A DNA stretch of 64,000 nucleotides, taken from Acorus gramineus. Lineage: Eukaryota; Streptophyta; Magnoliopsida; Acorales; Acoraceae. The translations under genes were made by a program, and so were the position numbers. How positions within the stretch are numbered: position 1 is the first letter of the stretch; each line of letters opens with the position of its first letter. The notes below the pieces were generated by a model, which was given only the letters and a program-made list of their open reading frames with translations, searched no databases and was not told where the DNA came from. Of this stretch, positions 38,170 to 49,750 are shown one piece after another. The stretch spans positions 8,307,003-8,371,002 of the forward strand of contig JAUJYN010000012.1 of the NCBI GenBank assembly GCA_030737835.1, read 5' to 3'.

Positions 38170-39946
38170 AAGTTTGATCCCATTTTTTTTCTTCATGAAA
38201 TGGTCATTTGTTGGAGCAATCCATTTCACATGCAAATCTTTCCAACAAGTTGTTGATCACCCAAATCAGATTATGCTTGAGAAGTTACAATTTCTTTAAG
38301 AATTTCAAAAATAATTTCATTATTGATTTGGAATTTCCCACATGCATGATAGATGCTTAAAAATAAGCTTGGATCCTTTACTCAATCACAAAAGCTATAA
38401 TATCTAAAGCAGAATTTTGAATTTTTTTTAATGAGAAATCTTCACATCAACATATATTATTATTTAATTTTTGTTATGTTATTTATTTATTTTAGATGTT
38501 AATTATATATAAAATATTTGATAATCTTTCACATGTAAGTACCAGTTAAAATAAAATTATATTTGAGTTTCAATCCCTTATTTTGAAGAGGAAAAATATA
38601 CATACACAGAAAATGTATGTAAATTAAGTTGTGTTTTGTTTATTTATTTATCTGATCAATTTTTTATATGTTAATGATTTTTAATATCATTTTTAACTTA
38701 ATTTCAATTTTTCAGATTGAATATGTTTTTAAGAAAAGAGTTTTTTTAATTTTGAGGAAAAAAAAGTACCTAATAAGACAACAACAGAAGATGAACATGC
38801 GCGCGCGCGGAGAGAGAGAACTTGCCTAGAAGAAGTAAATTGAGGATTAAGTATTTGAGGGACAACTTGGAGAAGTTACTTTCCTAGAGAGATCAAGAGA
38901 AGTTACTTTCACATCTGCCCAAGCCTAAAATAAAACAAATTTAAACTTCACACATTCACCACACAGAGGGCTGATGGGTATTAGCACATCATAAACTCCA
39001 TATTACTGTGTATCAACACATGATATACACCCATTTTTTTGCTTTTCTTAAAAAAAATTTCACGTATTCTTCTATTCTTTATGTTTTCTAAGAATTGGAT
39101 GAATAGAATATTGTAAGATTGATTGAAATTAGAAATTTAAGATAAGTATTAATAAAATATAAATAATTTAAATTTTATATTAAATATGCAGATTAATATC
39201 ATATAAATAAATAATATTTAAATTAATAAAAATTTCAAATATTTAAGATAAGCTTGAAATAATGATTGATAAGATATGAATTAATTGATAAAAAAAACAT
39301 ATCATTAATTAAAAACTGATAACTTAGGGATAAATAATATATTATAAGATAATATTCATATATTAAATTAAAATAGATAATATCAGTATGTTCAAAAAAA
39401 TTATTTAATTTAGATAGATAATTTTAATATTATCTGTATTAAATAGAATTAAATTAACATTAAAGAGAAATTAAGATTCAAAGTAAATAATATATTTTTA
39501 TTTTTTCATAAGGATAAATTAAGACAGATTAAAAAGTTTGATTTAAAAATTAATAAATGACAGATAAATAAATTCATTTTCTTAAAAGATAATTGATATT
39601 GTTTGAATTTGCTTACATTTAGATCTTTTAAAATACATATTCGTACATTAAAATTGATTTAAATGATTGTTCAAAAAAATATTTTTATCTTATAATATCT
39701 AATCTAAGTTTCAAATATAAAATTATTTTATTTGAAAATATATTTTGATTTTTATTTTAAATTCTATTTGAAATTTTGAAATTATCTGTGAAATTTAGCG
39801 ATCCAAATTTAATCATATAAATTAATTATAATTTTTTTATTAAATTATTATGATATAATTCAACGTGCGAATTTAAATATATCATTTTAACACTTAATTT
39901 ATTAATCAAAATAAAATAATTATCACAAATAATGTTAATAACAATT

Positions 39947-39963
39947 CATGTGCATCGCATGTG
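39947..39963 (+). other. Helitron 3' terminal hairpin
   Basis: catgtgc-atc-gcatgtg pairs over 7 positions with two G-T wobbles. Reverting two C-to-T changes at CpG sites gives a perfect cacgtgc/gcacgtg stem, as expected of a methylated transposon losing CpG. The hairpin is 10 bases upstream of the CTAG end. Confidence 0.75.
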
Positions 39964-40098
39964 TGTGCATTAACTAGTATTAATGAAAAGTAAATATTAG
40001 ATGTTACTCCGTTTACTGCTTGCTCGTAGTATGCACAGGTTTTAAATTTTTTAAATAGTAAACTTCATCATATATATAATTTTATATAAAAAAACGTG

Positions 40099-40119
40099 TA
40101 TATATATATATATATATAT
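40099..40119. repeat. TA microsatellite
   Basis: An uninterrupted alternating TA run of about 21 bases. Confidence 0.85.
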
Positions 40120-40129
40120 TTATAACAAA

Positions 40130-40440
40130 TTGAGTGAATTTTTTTTATTAGAAAATGTCAACGAGGTATATAGAACTCCATGTGGGGCTGTATTGAATCA
40201 CATGTAATAGCAACTGAATGAAAATGTTTAATACAAATAAGAGTGTTGTTACACATAATTTTTCAGCCCCAATTTTAGTCTCATATACATCAATAGAAAA
40301 TCACCATAATATATATTCACATTAACGAGGTATATGATTCTATAAAAAAAATTACATTTTCTATAAATGTATCTATGCAATTCAATTGAGTATATGCTTC
40401 ATTTTTACATAAAAACATGTAACTCAATACATGAGGTATA
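40130..40440. repeat. dispersed AT-rich repeat, second copy
   Basis: It contains gttgttacac, ttcagcccc, ataacgaggtatat-like motifs and ttttctataaatg, shared with 34025-34210 and 41042-41302. The edges are approximate. Confidence 0.4.
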
Positions 40441-40450
40441 TTAATTTTTA

Positions 40451-40903
40451 GGGATTTTTTTAAGTCCCTGTAAACATGCTTATTTAGGGATCGATCCCTC
40501 CATTCTTCATATTTCTTGTCAAGTCCTCATATTCAACCGCCTATTTGATTTTTAGTCCTTCTATCAAATGTCCGTCCATACACCGTTAATTTGTGAAATG
40601 TGATTTATTTTTAAGTCCCTGTAAACTATGTTATTTAGTGATTAGTCCCTCCCTTCTTCATATTTTACAGAGACTGATCACTAAATAACATAGTTTACAG
40701 GGACTTAACACTAAATAACATAGTTTACAGGGACTTAAAAATAAAATCACATTTCACAAATTACCTGTGTATGGACGGACGTTTGACGGAAGGACTAAAA
40801 ACCAAATAGATGGTTGAATATGGGGACTTTAAAATAAATATGAAAAAGTGAGAGACCGATCCCTAAATAGACATATTTACATGAACTTAAAACTAAAAAT
40901 CCC
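40451..40903. mobile_element. foldback MITE (Mutator-like), 453 bp with exact 9-bp target duplication
   Basis: The two halves are near-complete reverse complements (agtccctgtaaac...ccgtccatac against gtatggacgg...gtttacagggact). The element is bounded by GGG...CCC and flanked on both sides by taattttta (40442-40450 and 40904-40912). A 9-bp duplication fits Mutator-like transposition. There is no coding capacity. The centre carries a short extra repeat (taacatagtttacagggact, twice, near 40686-40736). Confidence 0.85.
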
Positions 40904-41041
40904 TAATTTTTAAGAATTCAAAACACATATATACTGAAATTGAGATTGAAAAAAATATTGTGCATGAAATTATCCTACAAATAATATTTACATGAATTCA
41001 AAACATATTTACTATAATGATTGTTCCAAACATTATTGTAA

Positions 41042-41302
41042 AGAGTATTGTTACATAGTTTTATTCCAGTCTCCATTCATGTCGATAAAAAAATATCAGA
41101 TCATATACTCACCTTAACAAAATATATACTTTAATAAAATTTTCACATTTTTTATAAATATATCAATACAATTTATTAAAGTATATATTTTATTTTTTAT
41201 AAAAAATATATATCCTATTAAATAAAATTTATTATTTTAAAAAAAATTAAAATATTTGAAACCTGAATGTGGAGCTGAAAAATGTAACATTATCCTTATC
41301 CT
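41042..41302. mobile_element. AT-rich MITE-like element
   Basis: The imperfect inverted ends are agtattgttacat...cagtctccattcatg at the left and, read in reverse complement from the right, ggataatgttacat...cagctccacattcag. It belongs with the dispersed copies at 34025, 40130 and 49582. No reliable target duplication was seen. Confidence 0.5.
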
Positions 41303-41797
41303 AAAAACGTTACGGTGATTGTGACAACTAAAAAAGTGGTTCTTAAAATATTATAAAACAATGCTTGTTGAAAAGTCCCAATCATTTTATGCTTATATAA
41401 ATAATAATAATTTATATGGAGGAACAACGTCATCACAAGTTTTACATCTGTCGTGATGTGATATATGGGTCAATGGATGTCATGGTAAGGCCAATTTGAT
41501 AAATATCTGGGTTTTTTATTTTTATATGCACGTAAATGATATGATTTAACCCTCGATCTTTTATTTTTTTATTTTTTTATTTAAATATCTAAATTTAAAA
41601 ATATATTTTTTTTCAGTCTCTTTAAGGGACTAAAAAAAAAATCAAATAATTTAAAGATAAGTCTCTCTCAATAACTAATAAAAAACATATCCCTTAAATC
41701 TAAAAACTTAAACTGAAATATGAAGAAGTGATGAATCAATCACTAAATTATATATTTTAGAGGGACTAAAAAATAAAACAACCCTCAATTTTTTTGA

Positions 41798-42782
41798 GGG
41801 CAAAGTTATTCCCACCTCTTCACTTAATTTACCCACAACCCAGTATTACCAAAATGTCAATTTTTTTTGTTTTTGAAACCCATTAATCCCACTACCCATA
41901 GACAGAGCCAGGACAAAGTCTTCTTCACTTGGACAACAGAGGTATGTTGACTTATTTGAACATGTGTCGACAGAGATTAGTTGAATTCTGTTTCACTGGA
42001 ACGACAGAGGTTCGTCGATCTGTTTGAGTAAGTGTTGATGGAAACTTGTCGAACCTTTTAGAACAGCAACTATCTTCTAAAAATCAATAACCTGTACAAT
42101 CATTTAAGTCTTTACAAAGAACAAAAAATATCATTTAAGTCATTTAAGTCTTCCAGGAAATCATTCACATATATAGTCATTTAAGTATAAGAAATAAAAA
42201 TCAAACAAACAGTCATTTAAACCAAATAAATAATAAGCATTCCATATATACAGGAAACAATGTTTTGTACTTTCAACATGAGACTTTGCGTGTTCAAAAA
42301 ATAAAATAATGTTTCTTATGTATATGGAATGCTTATTGTTTATTATTTGGTTTAAATGATTCTTTGTTTGACATTTTTGTTTCTTATACTTAAATGACTA
42401 TATATGTGAATGATTTTCATAAGGGCTTAAATGACATAAATGATATTTTTTGTTATTTGTAAGAACTTAAATGATTGTAGATGTGATTGATTTTTAAAAG
42501 ATTGTTGATGTTTTGAAGGATTCGATAGGTTCTTGTCGATGCTTACTCAGATAGATCGACGGGCCTCTGTCGTCCCAGTGAAGCAGACTTCGACTGGTCT
42601 TTGTCGATACATATTTGAATAGGTCGACGGACCTCTGTCGTCCTAGTGATAAACAGTTCAACTGGGCCATGTCGAACTAGGTAGTGGGATTAATGGGCTT
42701 AAAAGAATAAAAATGAAAAAGGGCATTTTAGTAATATTGGGTTGTGGGTAAATTATGTAAGGAGGTGGAAATAGCTTTGGCC
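41798..42782. mobile_element. 985-bp foldback element (Mutator-like, non-autonomous)
   Basis: Arms of about 450 bases are inverted copies (left caaagttattcccacctc, right gaggtggaaatagctttg read in the opposite sense, continuing through cgacagagg/cctctgtcg motifs). They leave a short loop near 42255-42300. Flanking 9-mers are tttttttga (41789-41797) and tttttttta (42783-42791), matching at 8 of 9. No transposase frame is present. Confidence 0.82.
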
Positions 42783-44137
42783 TTTTTTTTAATTCTCTTG
42801 TGATGAAAGGGTTATAGATTGATAATGTTTAAAATCCATCCTTGCATCCAGGGTGTGACATAGGGTTATTTACTCCTGATAATTATATCGAGATAGATAA
42901 TAATTCATGTTGAATAAACAATTTTTTGTTTAGTTCACATTGGATAAAAAGAGGATAAATAGTGGATAAGAGATAGGTAAGAGTGTATGAATTTTTAAAT
43001 GACAACTATACCCCTTTCATAAATTGTTTGTGTTTGAGAATAAGTGTAAGAAATGTATGTGATATGATAGATGTTGCATTTTTTAGAATGTGCGTGAGAG
43101 TGTTAAGAGGGAAAAATTTTAAAATGACAAAGAAGATTATTTTTATCTATTGGCATAGATAAACCCTGATAATCAATTCCAGCATTTTCTTGGAATAGTT
43201 ATCTTGTATTATCCTAGTTAATCCAGGCGTAGCTATCAAATTATTTTTTAGCAAAACAAACCATTTTTTTTGTTGTATTTTTTGTTATTATAATTAGGAA
43301 AGATGATAGTGAAATTTTTGTTATTTAATTGACTATGGATCAATTGTAAAAAATAATTTAACTAATTCAGAAGAGGTGTGATGCCATTATGGCTTGTGAA
43401 GTAAGTCAGTCATGCAGTCCCATACCAAGTACATGCTTTCACAATAAATGAAGTGCATATTCAAATAAAATTGAATGCACATCTGTATACTTTTTTCATA
43501 ATAGAATACAAATTTCATATACTGCATTAGATAACATGACATCTTGAAAAGATATCACCATCTGAGTTGCTCTTCCAATGTTACTACAACAAAATGGCCA
43601 GCTTTTCTTCCTGAACACAAAAAAGAAGAGGCAAACTACACAAAGTTTCATTACAAGGTTGAACCTGGTTTGAGTCCTTGATATCATAGAAGAGATATCT
43701 TGATCAGCGCCACTAGTTTCATCTCAATAACAACAGATCATATAATGGGAACATAATGTCAATAAAACCCCCTGGATTTGCATGATTCATATATGAAATT
43801 GATATCAATGATACATATTCTCCTGTACAACAGAATATACTTTCGCGCGAAAATCTCTTTGCTCAAGCTGTTTCAAATGTGATAACCCGTATGCTTTCAT
43901 ATAACTGATCACCTCATCTCCGTTGCAAAAACTTGGCTCAAAGCTATGTGAAATACTTCTGAATCACCAAACATATCCATCTCACATATAAACATCGGAA
44001 AAGCTTATATTTATGCATAAACTTCTTTTTTTTATCCAAACCAACCGATTACATGAAACATTGGTTGTATAGGGCCATCATTGATCTTCTCTTCATCTCC
44101 TGAAAGGTGACAACAGATTTGGTCTGAACCTGTGTCA
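42783..44137. other. spacer and 3' UTR of the RING gene
   Basis: The interval 42880-43260 has a texture of paired motifs (ctgataatta...taatcaattcc) that could be a degenerate MITE. From about 43450 the sequence is a plausible minus-strand 3' UTR for the RING-H2 gene ending at 44138. No other gene is seen. Confidence 0.5.
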
Positions 44138-47100
44138 TCACGAGGCAGAAACCTCGCACTTGCAGAGGGGGCAAAGCGCGTTGATCTTCAGCCACTTGTC
44201 CACACACTCCATGTGGAAGAAGTGTGCGCACGGTAACTCCCGGAGCTCCTCGTTGTCTGTATACTTGGCTAAGCAAATGCAGCATACCTGCAAAGGGTAA
44301 ATCACACACAAGTCTGACTTTTTGCTTTTGCATGTGAATTAAAAGTTTAATTTCTGTATAAATCATTTTATTTTAATTAAATTTCTGTATAAATCATGTC
44401 TGATTAACAATACGTCTTATTCAATGGTTCACGTATTAAATGAATTAAATATGTTTTAATTGCATAATACATGATTTACTTGTGCAACAGAATTAAAACA
44501 AAAGAGGGGGGATGCTCAACTAGGCTTTGATGTACTAGTTTTTATTGTCAAATTCTATGATTTTCCCTAAATTCAAACATTATTACTGCAATTCATAAGT
44601 CTATGTAATGTTTAGATGTTACAACAGCATTGAGAACCATGAATTTGATTTAATGTCAGTGATTTCACATGTTATAAGTAATTTTTCTATTTTCATGTTC
44701 TTTTTATTTTTCTGAACTTTTTTTTTATGAAATTTGTTTTTCTGAACTTTTCTTGAATTTTTCCAGAACTCAACCCAAATAACACCAAATTACGAATATT
44801 TATCCTTGCTGAATTATTCATGAATTCCAAACTGGTGACAAGTCGTGTGATCAAGTAAAATTGTGAAATACTCTTAGGATCAGGCAAACCTAAGAGCACC
44901 AGAGTTTCACATGAATACAGAAATTTCTAAAGAGCAGTCCAAAAGAAATATGAGGATACAAGCACAGAACACTCACAGCATCTTCAGCTGAAATCACCCG
45001 CTCCTTATCGGTGCCAGCAGCCAAGATCCCACCATCATTCGAATTTTCCGAGCCGATTTCATTATCATCTTGATTTCTGTTTCTCTTTGCCTTGAACTTG
45101 TAAGTTGTGAGTCCGTTGATCAATTCTGAGGTAGCTCCTCTCGTCTGACCAAGATCTTCTCTGTAGCCAAGTACAGAGATAATACATGGCAAGCAACAGC
45201 AGATTGTCGCACACAATATGAAAGGCATTGCATATCCTATGCAGCTGAATGTAAGAAACACTATACATAACCTGCAAGCATGATTATGAGAAGGTTGAGA
45301 GTGACATAAATATGCATCAGCAAAAATTGATCTCATGAATGCCTCGACAACAGAATTATCAGAACATATCTGAATCATTAATGGAGGCAACAAAAAGAAG
45401 AGTTTTGATGAGGTTAACAAAAATCACAAAATAGAATAGTAACAGTGTAGAGACAATCAAGCCAGAACTCTGATCCAATCATTTATCCCATCAATTGGGG
45501 CTTGGACCCATAGCACAACAGAATTCGCAACTACGAGGCCATGGGTTCAAGTCCCAGCATTTACCTAACCAAAAAAAATGTGGCAAGAATTCCCACAAGG
45601 AAAATGTTACCCTCAGTCCCTTTTGCAGCCCACACACATCTTGCTTTTTGTTGAAGTACATACTTGGCTGATGAAGTAAATTCTTTTATATAAGATAGAT
45701 GAAATATATACACGTATGAATTAAATGTATATACTTTTACGTTTTTCTTAATAGAGTATATACATACATATTGGAGTACATACACCATCAGGCGATTTCA
45801 TATACTGCCTTAGTGACGTGATGACTGCAATCGAGGCTGGAAAAGGGATTGTGTGCATCAGTACCCTCCCACAATGAGTTTTGAGCCATATCCAGTACAT
45901 TGTGTTCATGCCTGACACTAATGCATCCATTTCATTGTGACATCATAATGTTAGGCTTTCTGGAAGGTTTGTTTCAGACACTGCAGTGAGAGCAATATTA
46001 TCTGGACAGGCAACTTTCTTGCTTGCAATTTCATAAAGTCAATGGCACAAATGACATATATCACATGATAATAACAGGTACTAGTTCACTAAATTATAGC
46101 TTTCTTCCAGGCTTTGATATGAGATGTACAAGAGCAGATGAATTCTGGAGGCTATACTTCTACCTGTACAAGTTTGGAGCATCAGAAGCAGAGCTGTGCC
46201 CTCCAAAGATCCACACATTGCCGACCACAAACCAAACAGCAAAGAAACAATCCAAAGCCATTTTGAAGTGGTCAACTAGCGCATCAAGCCTGCATATGAC
46301 ATTAAGTCTAGCCGGATCAAAATTCTTGCTTTGGAATTTTAATGTAATTCATAGAGAGAGAGAAAAAAAAGAGCAAAGCACACATATGACAAGCCATGTT
46401 GAGTTTGATAAAGAAAAAGCATGCAAAATCAGAAAACTAAGAGTACGCTAAAGGTAATACGCAAATATTAATGAGATAGAAATAAACATTACACAGTGAT
46501 GTTAACAAATCTACCACCAAAGTCCTATTCTATTTATGGAGTGTCTCTAGTAAACCAAAAACACTCTTGTCTGATGAGGTTTCTGGAGTTCTGAACTCCT
46601 AAGTAGACAATGTTTGAATTATCGGAGCAAATTACGGAGGAATGATACTTCATGTTCACGAGATATGTTGATAAGAGAATTCCATCCAAAAAAGTTGGAA
46701 AAATGGCAAGACAGATGCCTAGATAAAAACCAACCAACCTCATCTAAATATAATACAGAATAATTCTTGTTGTTAAAAACCATATATTTATGCTTGGCAG
46801 AAGTGGCAAGTGTCTGGTGAGCACCAAAGGTAAAAAGAAAATGACTATCATTCCTCATATCAGCCTTGTGCATATATTTTATACATGGATCTTGCATTGC
46901 CCTTGTATGCCTGAGCTTCCTGGATTAATATTTACTCACAAACAACCAATGAATCATCATCACAACTTTGTCATCTTCATCGGCCTGATATTAGAACAAA
47001 TAGGCTGACATATTCAATAAATGAAGTGCAATGATTGATCGCACAGAAGGTGGTCCAAGTCCTGAAAAAACATACAAAATATCGAGGAGCAACACCAGCT

Positions 47101-47854
47101 ACTCAAATGCTATAGACCATGTGTCCAGCAATTCCTTATGGCACCCATGCACATGCCCAAGTGATAACGACAATCAAATGCCTTACAACTAATGCACACC
47201 ATATAACACAAAAAAGATCACATGAAAGTACCTTGCATTCACAGTTCTTGAACGTTGTCGATTCCAAGATGCAGTGGTGTTTTGATGGGCCTCGTCATCC
47301 ATCGAAGGAGGGATTGCAATGGCAGTGTAAGCACCAGAATCAGAAGTGTTATTTTGTGATGATACCTGGCGTGCATTTGATGCACCTTGTTCTGTTCCTT
47401 GATTATTACGATGCATGAAGCGCCAGTAAAGAAGAGGTAGAGTCGCAAAACAACCCGCTGCATAACCGACAATCCATGCAAACAATGGTGCTTGTGGATT
47501 CTCATCTCTCGAAAGCGACAAAACGACAATAGATGCAATTATCTGGCTTACGTTGACGAAAATTTCTATCGAGATCCATCGACCAGAGTTCAGTGGGCTC
47601 CTGTTTCGGGTCCGGCGGCGGTTATTGTTATTATCACTTGTTGAAGGGGCATTTGTCCCGTTAGATCCATCAGAGGTAGTGGGTTGAGTATTACTTGAAG
47701 GCCTTTCTTCATGAGATACTGATGATGAGGCAGTGCTGCCTGTGTTAATATCAATGACGTGTTCATGCTCACCATGGCTTACATTAGGATCCATTAGCAA
47801 CGGATGTCTGTCTGTTTGGCCCTCACAATGTGGTTCCGGTGAAGGAACAGCCAT
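44138..47854 (-). CDS. membrane-anchored RING-H2 E3 ubiquitin ligase (At1g12760/At1g63170-type)
   Basis: This is a multi-pass membrane E3 ligase whose RING domain should recruit an E2 enzyme on the cytosolic side. Minus-strand exons are 47854-47232 (ATG), 46289-46164, 45271-44977 and 44287-44138 (stop TGA), giving 1194 nt and 397 aa with all phases matching. After a polar Ser/Thr/Asn-rich N-terminus, hydrophobic segments lie near residues 93-115 ([19 protein letters not shown]), 122-144, 218-240 ([18 protein letters not shown]) and 251-285 (a cysteine-rich CIVFLTFSC...[10 protein letters not shown]). The RING-H2 finger is C350-x2-C353-x14-C368-x-H370-x2-H373-x2-C376-x10-C387-x2-C390, close to the C-terminus. 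The family assignment to the plant At1g12760 group is from memory; substrate and membrane are unknown. The ATG at 47854 is preferred over the TTG codon just upstream. A TRIM-free, repeat-bearing intron (45272-46163) separates exons 3 and 4 of the gene order. Confidence 0.93.
45490..45578 (+). mobile_element. tRNA-derived SINE fragment
   Basis: A tRNA B-box (gggttcaagtccc, 45543-45555) lies about 35 bases after an A-box-like tagcacaacag, and the segment ends in an A-run (45571-45578). It lacks acceptor-stem pairing, so it is not a functional tRNA. It lies on the opposite strand in a RING-gene intron. Confidence 0.5.
45583..45790. repeat. dispersed AT-rich repeat, related to 54440-54655
   Basis: It contains aatgttaccctcagtccc, then tttttgttgaagtacatacttggctgatgaa and tacttttacgtttttc. 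The segment at 54440-54655 carries the same order (ttttgtttgaagcatatactt...cacatttttacgtt). It follows directly after the SINE fragment. Confidence 0.5.
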
Positions 47855-48473
47855 CAAAGTCCACCAACCAACTTGAAATAAGCAGCAGCATAGAACATTA
47901 GTAGAAACGATTCAAGAACAATATATGCAATGAATAGGTCCCTATATAAGGTCATAAGTTACGACTTCAAATGAATTCCACTCGACTGGCCTTTTACGTT
48001 GAGGACAGTGATTGTGACAAATGCAGAACCAAGAATTCTTGCTCATCTTTTTTTCACCTTTAGATGGAGAGATTTACTAAGAATAATCTATCCTACAAAA
48101 AAAAGAGCAAAATGGTGAGTTGCATGTGCAAACTTGAGTGTAGCATTTTATACTAAAAAATGAAACTTAATACAGGAAATTGTATTATCAGAAGTGATAC
48201 ATAAACCCTAAGACACTGGGTTTTGACATTAAAATTGAATGCATTACGTGGTTTTCCATATATCAAACAACCATGTCGAACACTAATAAATTCTATCAAG
48301 CAGAGACCTCCCCATCAATCAACTTGGATGGGCTCATTTTTCGACATATCATATATGAAAGACATATGGTGAATAAGCCCAAAAACAAGTTTTTATGCAA
48401 GGAATCGGTGGTTATAACTATGTCATAAAAGGTGGGAATAAGCTGGTAAAGATTATTTCTATCTAGAAAAACG

Positions 48474-49050
48474 TTCTCATTTTTTTTTCAAACCCACACA
48501 TCTCTCGTTAAAAACTGAGAATCTTCAAATTCAAAACATGGGATTTCGCCCAGACCACCAAATGTGCATGTTTTTTTTTAAAAAAAAATCCAAGTGGAAA
48601 CAGTTCTTGTATTTTCTTTTTAAAAAAAGGAAGATCTAACTTATAAAGTGAATCCCAAATTCTCTTCTTGTTATTATTGTAAATATGCAAATAACCTCCA
48701 GAACAAAAACAAAGTTCAACCTAGTAGAACCTCTGAGGCAGTTCAATCAACAAAACATCATCTAGTTTCAGTCTCCATTTCGCAAAGAGAGAAACCCAAC
48801 AAGTCATCCCAACAAGAAAACCCAATCAATATAAAAAAAAACCCTCATATTTATCAAAACCCTCCCAACCAATACAAAGAACACCTCCAGATCAAAAGCC
48901 CTAACCCTCGACGAAACAAGAACCCAAACGGACGACATTTCAGGTCCAGATTCAAAACCTAGGGCAGTGTAAACTGTAAAGGAAGAAAAAATAACCTGTG
49001 GAGAATCAACGGCCGAGGAATCGTGAAATCGGAGATGCGAAGAAACCCTA
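48474..49050 (-). repeat. duplicated gene leader, copy B (RING-H2 gene)
   Basis: This copy matches 32747-33374 in the same orientation and order, including the exon-1 donor region (minus strand ...GGCCGTTGATTCTCCACAG then GTTATT at 48995) and several hundred bases of intron 1. Near 49020-49100 a short part (aatcggagatgcgaa) is itself repeated. Confidence 0.85.
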
Positions 49051-49460
49051 ACAAGTCTCACCAATTAAATTGGAAATCGTCAAATCGGAGATGCGAAAAA
49101 CCCCAAATTTGAGCCCGCAAACCCTAATCCCCCAAATGAAATCAAAACCCCAGATTTGAAGAATTCGATAAACCCATTTCAATTCGATCGACGGAAAATT
49201 CGACCCAAACTCGAACAAACCCAAAAAAGATGGGCGTCCGACGACAAATTCGAGGTGGAAAAACGAGGTACGGCAAGAAAAAAAACGAAATGCTGATGTT
49301 ATCGTATATTATAAACAATAAAATAATCAAACGAGAGAGATGTAAAAATGAGATTACCTTTTGAAAATTGAAATCTTTGAATTTGTCTAATAAAAAAGAA
49401 TTTCTCTCTCTCTCTCTCTCTTTTTCTCTCTGAAGTTCTCTTTGTTTCTTTTTTGACACT
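48996..49460 (-). other. 5' UTR region of the RING-H2 gene
   Basis: The CDS starts at 47854 with an acceptor near 47873, so the leader must be spliced from upstream. A donor at 48995 (CACAG then GTTATT) ends one leader exon. A stronger donor (CAAAAG then GTAATC) at 49355/49356 may end an earlier exon that begins in the CT/GA tract near 49403-49440. These may be two leader exons or alternative starts. A long open frame here (49142-49459) is not conserved-looking and is probably untranslated. Confidence 0.45.
49403..49421. repeat. CT microsatellite at RING-gene promoter
   Basis: A (CT)n run of about 19 bases lies in the presumed leader or core promoter of the minus-strand RING gene. Confidence 0.8.
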
Positions 49461-49581
49461 TTTTTTTTTGTGATTTTTTTTTTTAAATTGTCAGCTTTGG
49501 GTGTCCATTTGCTTCATGGGGATGTTTGGAATATTTTTGTCCTTTTTTTGAAAAAAATAAAAATAAAAAAACACTATTTTG

Positions 49582-49750
49582 AGGGATAATGTTGAGTACA
49601 GCTCCAAAGCAATGTCAAATGCAGGCAGCATGTGTTTTAATTTTAGATTTTTTTTCATTTATATCATAAAAAAAGTGTTATTTATTTTTATTTCATTACA
49701 GATAACATAATTTCTTTTATACTCCTAAAAAAAATTTTAATGAAAAAATA
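49582..49750. repeat. dispersed AT-rich repeat copy
   Basis: It reads ggataatgttgagtacagctcc, then attttagattttttttca and tttttatttcattacagata. This resembles the start of the copies at 34025 and 41042. The edges are unclear. Confidence 0.35.

Larger units (their letters stand above)
35062..39977 (+). mobile_element. non-autonomous Helitron, decayed, interrupted by a TRIM LTR element
   Basis: The 5' end reads TCTATATCTATACTACC, a typical plant Helitron start, after an A. A start 6 bases downstream at 35068 is equally possible. The 3' end is CTAG at 39974-39977, followed by T (A/T host insertion site). A 7-bp stem hairpin at 39947-39963 lies 10 bases upstream of CTAG, as the family requires. 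There is no Rep/helicase reading frame. Without the nested LTR element (36212-38045) the Helitron is about 3.1 kb. Its interior is more than 70% A+T; a patch near 38780-38930 has a different texture and might be captured host DNA. Confidence 0.7.
39978..41797. other. AT-rich spacer with repeats
   Basis: Between the Helitron end and the 985-bp foldback element lie a TA microsatellite (40099-40119), two copies of a dispersed AT-rich repeat, a 453-bp foldback MITE and a short region (41600-41790) of further cttaa/ggact hairpin-like sequence. No coding signal is present. Confidence 0.6.

Noticed and set aside
42880..43265. Possible additional MITE
   Set aside because: Paired motifs are visible but the ends and target duplication could not be defined.
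45490..45578. Candidate functional tRNA gene
   Set aside because: Only the B-box and a weak A-box are present; acceptor and anticodon stems do not pair. Kept as a SINE fragment.
49142..49459. Coding frame in the RING gene leader
   Set aside because: K/E/R-rich frame arises from the GA/CT tract and runs through a good splice donor at 49355; no similarity to a known protein.
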